Of a stretch of 64,000 nt of DNA, positions 63,635-64,000 are shown one piece after another. The translations under genes and the position numbers were made by a program. The notes below the pieces were generated by a model. The model was not told the DNA's origin and did not search any database. It saw only the letters and a program-made list of their open reading frames with translations. The number at the start of each line of letters is the position of its first letter. Positions within the stretch are counted from its first letter, which is position 1. This DNA comes from JANXSF01 sp043755435 (GTDB lineage: Bacteria > Acidobacteriota > Terriglobia > Bryobacterales > Bryobacteraceae), in contig JAYUSZ010000091.1 of the NCBI GenBank assembly GCA_043755435.1, forward strand, positions 1 through 64,000. The letters run 5' to 3'.

Positions 63635-64000
63635 CCTCCTATTATCCCAAAAACGGCAGTTGGAAGCCATAATCGTGAAATGCAGCTTGACGCTCCGAGG
63701 CAGGGAGTATCGAGAAGTCTCGCGCATCGAATTTTCTGCAGACGGCAAGCCGCTAACCGAAACGAAAACGCAAACGGAAAGAGAAGTAGCATCCGATGGC
63801 GGGGACAAGGGCAAAGATATGCCACTCAAGTCGTCTACTTCCGTTCTGATTTTCGACGCTTGAGCCTCTCCCTGGATGTACAATTGACCTGAACCTCAAT
63901 GACGAAACCAGCCAATTTCTCAGCCCTCACATTGTTGGGCCTGGCAGTTCTTGGTGTGTAATTCTCTGGGAAAAATTGCTTAGAAGATTCGGTTGCCCTT

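Noticed and set aside
63899..63961. 20-codon plus-strand frame resembling a signal peptide start
   Set aside because: It stops after 20 codons and the window ends soon after, so a gene cannot be supported.
1..64000. CRISPR array
   Set aside because: No regularly spaced short direct repeats and no cas genes were found.

Overview
The window looks like chromosome from an acidobacterium of the Solibacter/Bryobacter group (Bryobacterales). This is inferred from gene content alone: two very large carboxypeptidase-regulatory-domain TonB receptors, a VWFA-related acidobacterial protein, a TIGR03437-type C-terminal domain behind NHL-like repeats, a DUF1080 protein, several PknB-type kinases, a sulfatase, DUF2911 and DUF2934 proteins and three PEP-CTERM proteins. 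No rRNA gene is present. One tRNA (Arg, anticodon TCG) lies near 49.1 kb.

Layout. 0-18.4 kb is mostly ordinary chromosome: a partial kinase, an M43 protease, DUF2911, a TonB receptor, DUF1080, divergent dut and thyX, a glycosyltransferase, then a TonB receptor and VWFA gene that overlap by one base. 18.4-38.8 kb is a mosaic accessory block. In order it holds a truncated, frameshifted copy of an S41 peptidase gene, a terminase-like ATPase with a frameshifted partner, a methylase/DUF262/HEPN cassette, a DUF433/DUF5615 toxin-antitoxin remnant, a three-gene restriction-modification operon ending in a GIY-YIG-helicase protein, a PEP-CTERM gene and a GNAT/DUF1778 toxin-antitoxin pair. The block ends with an inner island of about 5 kb holding DUF2188 plus a TIR/deoxyribosyltransferase-like protein, and an HD hydrolase divergent from an inositol-monophosphatase-like pseudoenzyme. 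38.9-45.5 kb returns to chromosome: intact S41 peptidase, a kinase with TPRs, and a sulfatase. 46.3-48.1 kb has two convergent PEP-CTERM genes separated by two hairpin terminators. 51.4-57.1 kb is a compact minus-strand run: aroC, def, fmt, Uma2, argJ, an NTF2-like gene and a cysteine-synthase homologue. 57.2-64 kb is accessory again: a broken NHL/TIGR03437 gene, a DUF5677 remnant, hicBA, an unknown gene, and an XRE/Uma2 pair.

The most striking structural theme is that accessory inserts are bracketed by partial direct duplications of a neighbouring gene. The S41 5' part lies on both sides of a ~20-kb block. A 248-bp gene fragment lies on both sides of the 5-kb inner island. A 175-bp piece of the aroC 5' end lies on both sides of the NHL gene. 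Remnants of the two ends of a serine recombinase flank the restriction-modification operon. Several accessory genes carry single in-frame stops or frameshifts, so the region is turning over.

The best candidates for an undescribed system are the HD-hydrolase/degenerate-IMPase divergent pair (35.9-38.1 kb) and the DUF2188/TIR-like pair (34.8-35.7 kb), both inside the inner island. Next is the GIY-YIG-helicase operon, whose first methylase shows a SAM-binding motif but no visible NPPY. All family names come from motif recognition by eye; no database search was run.
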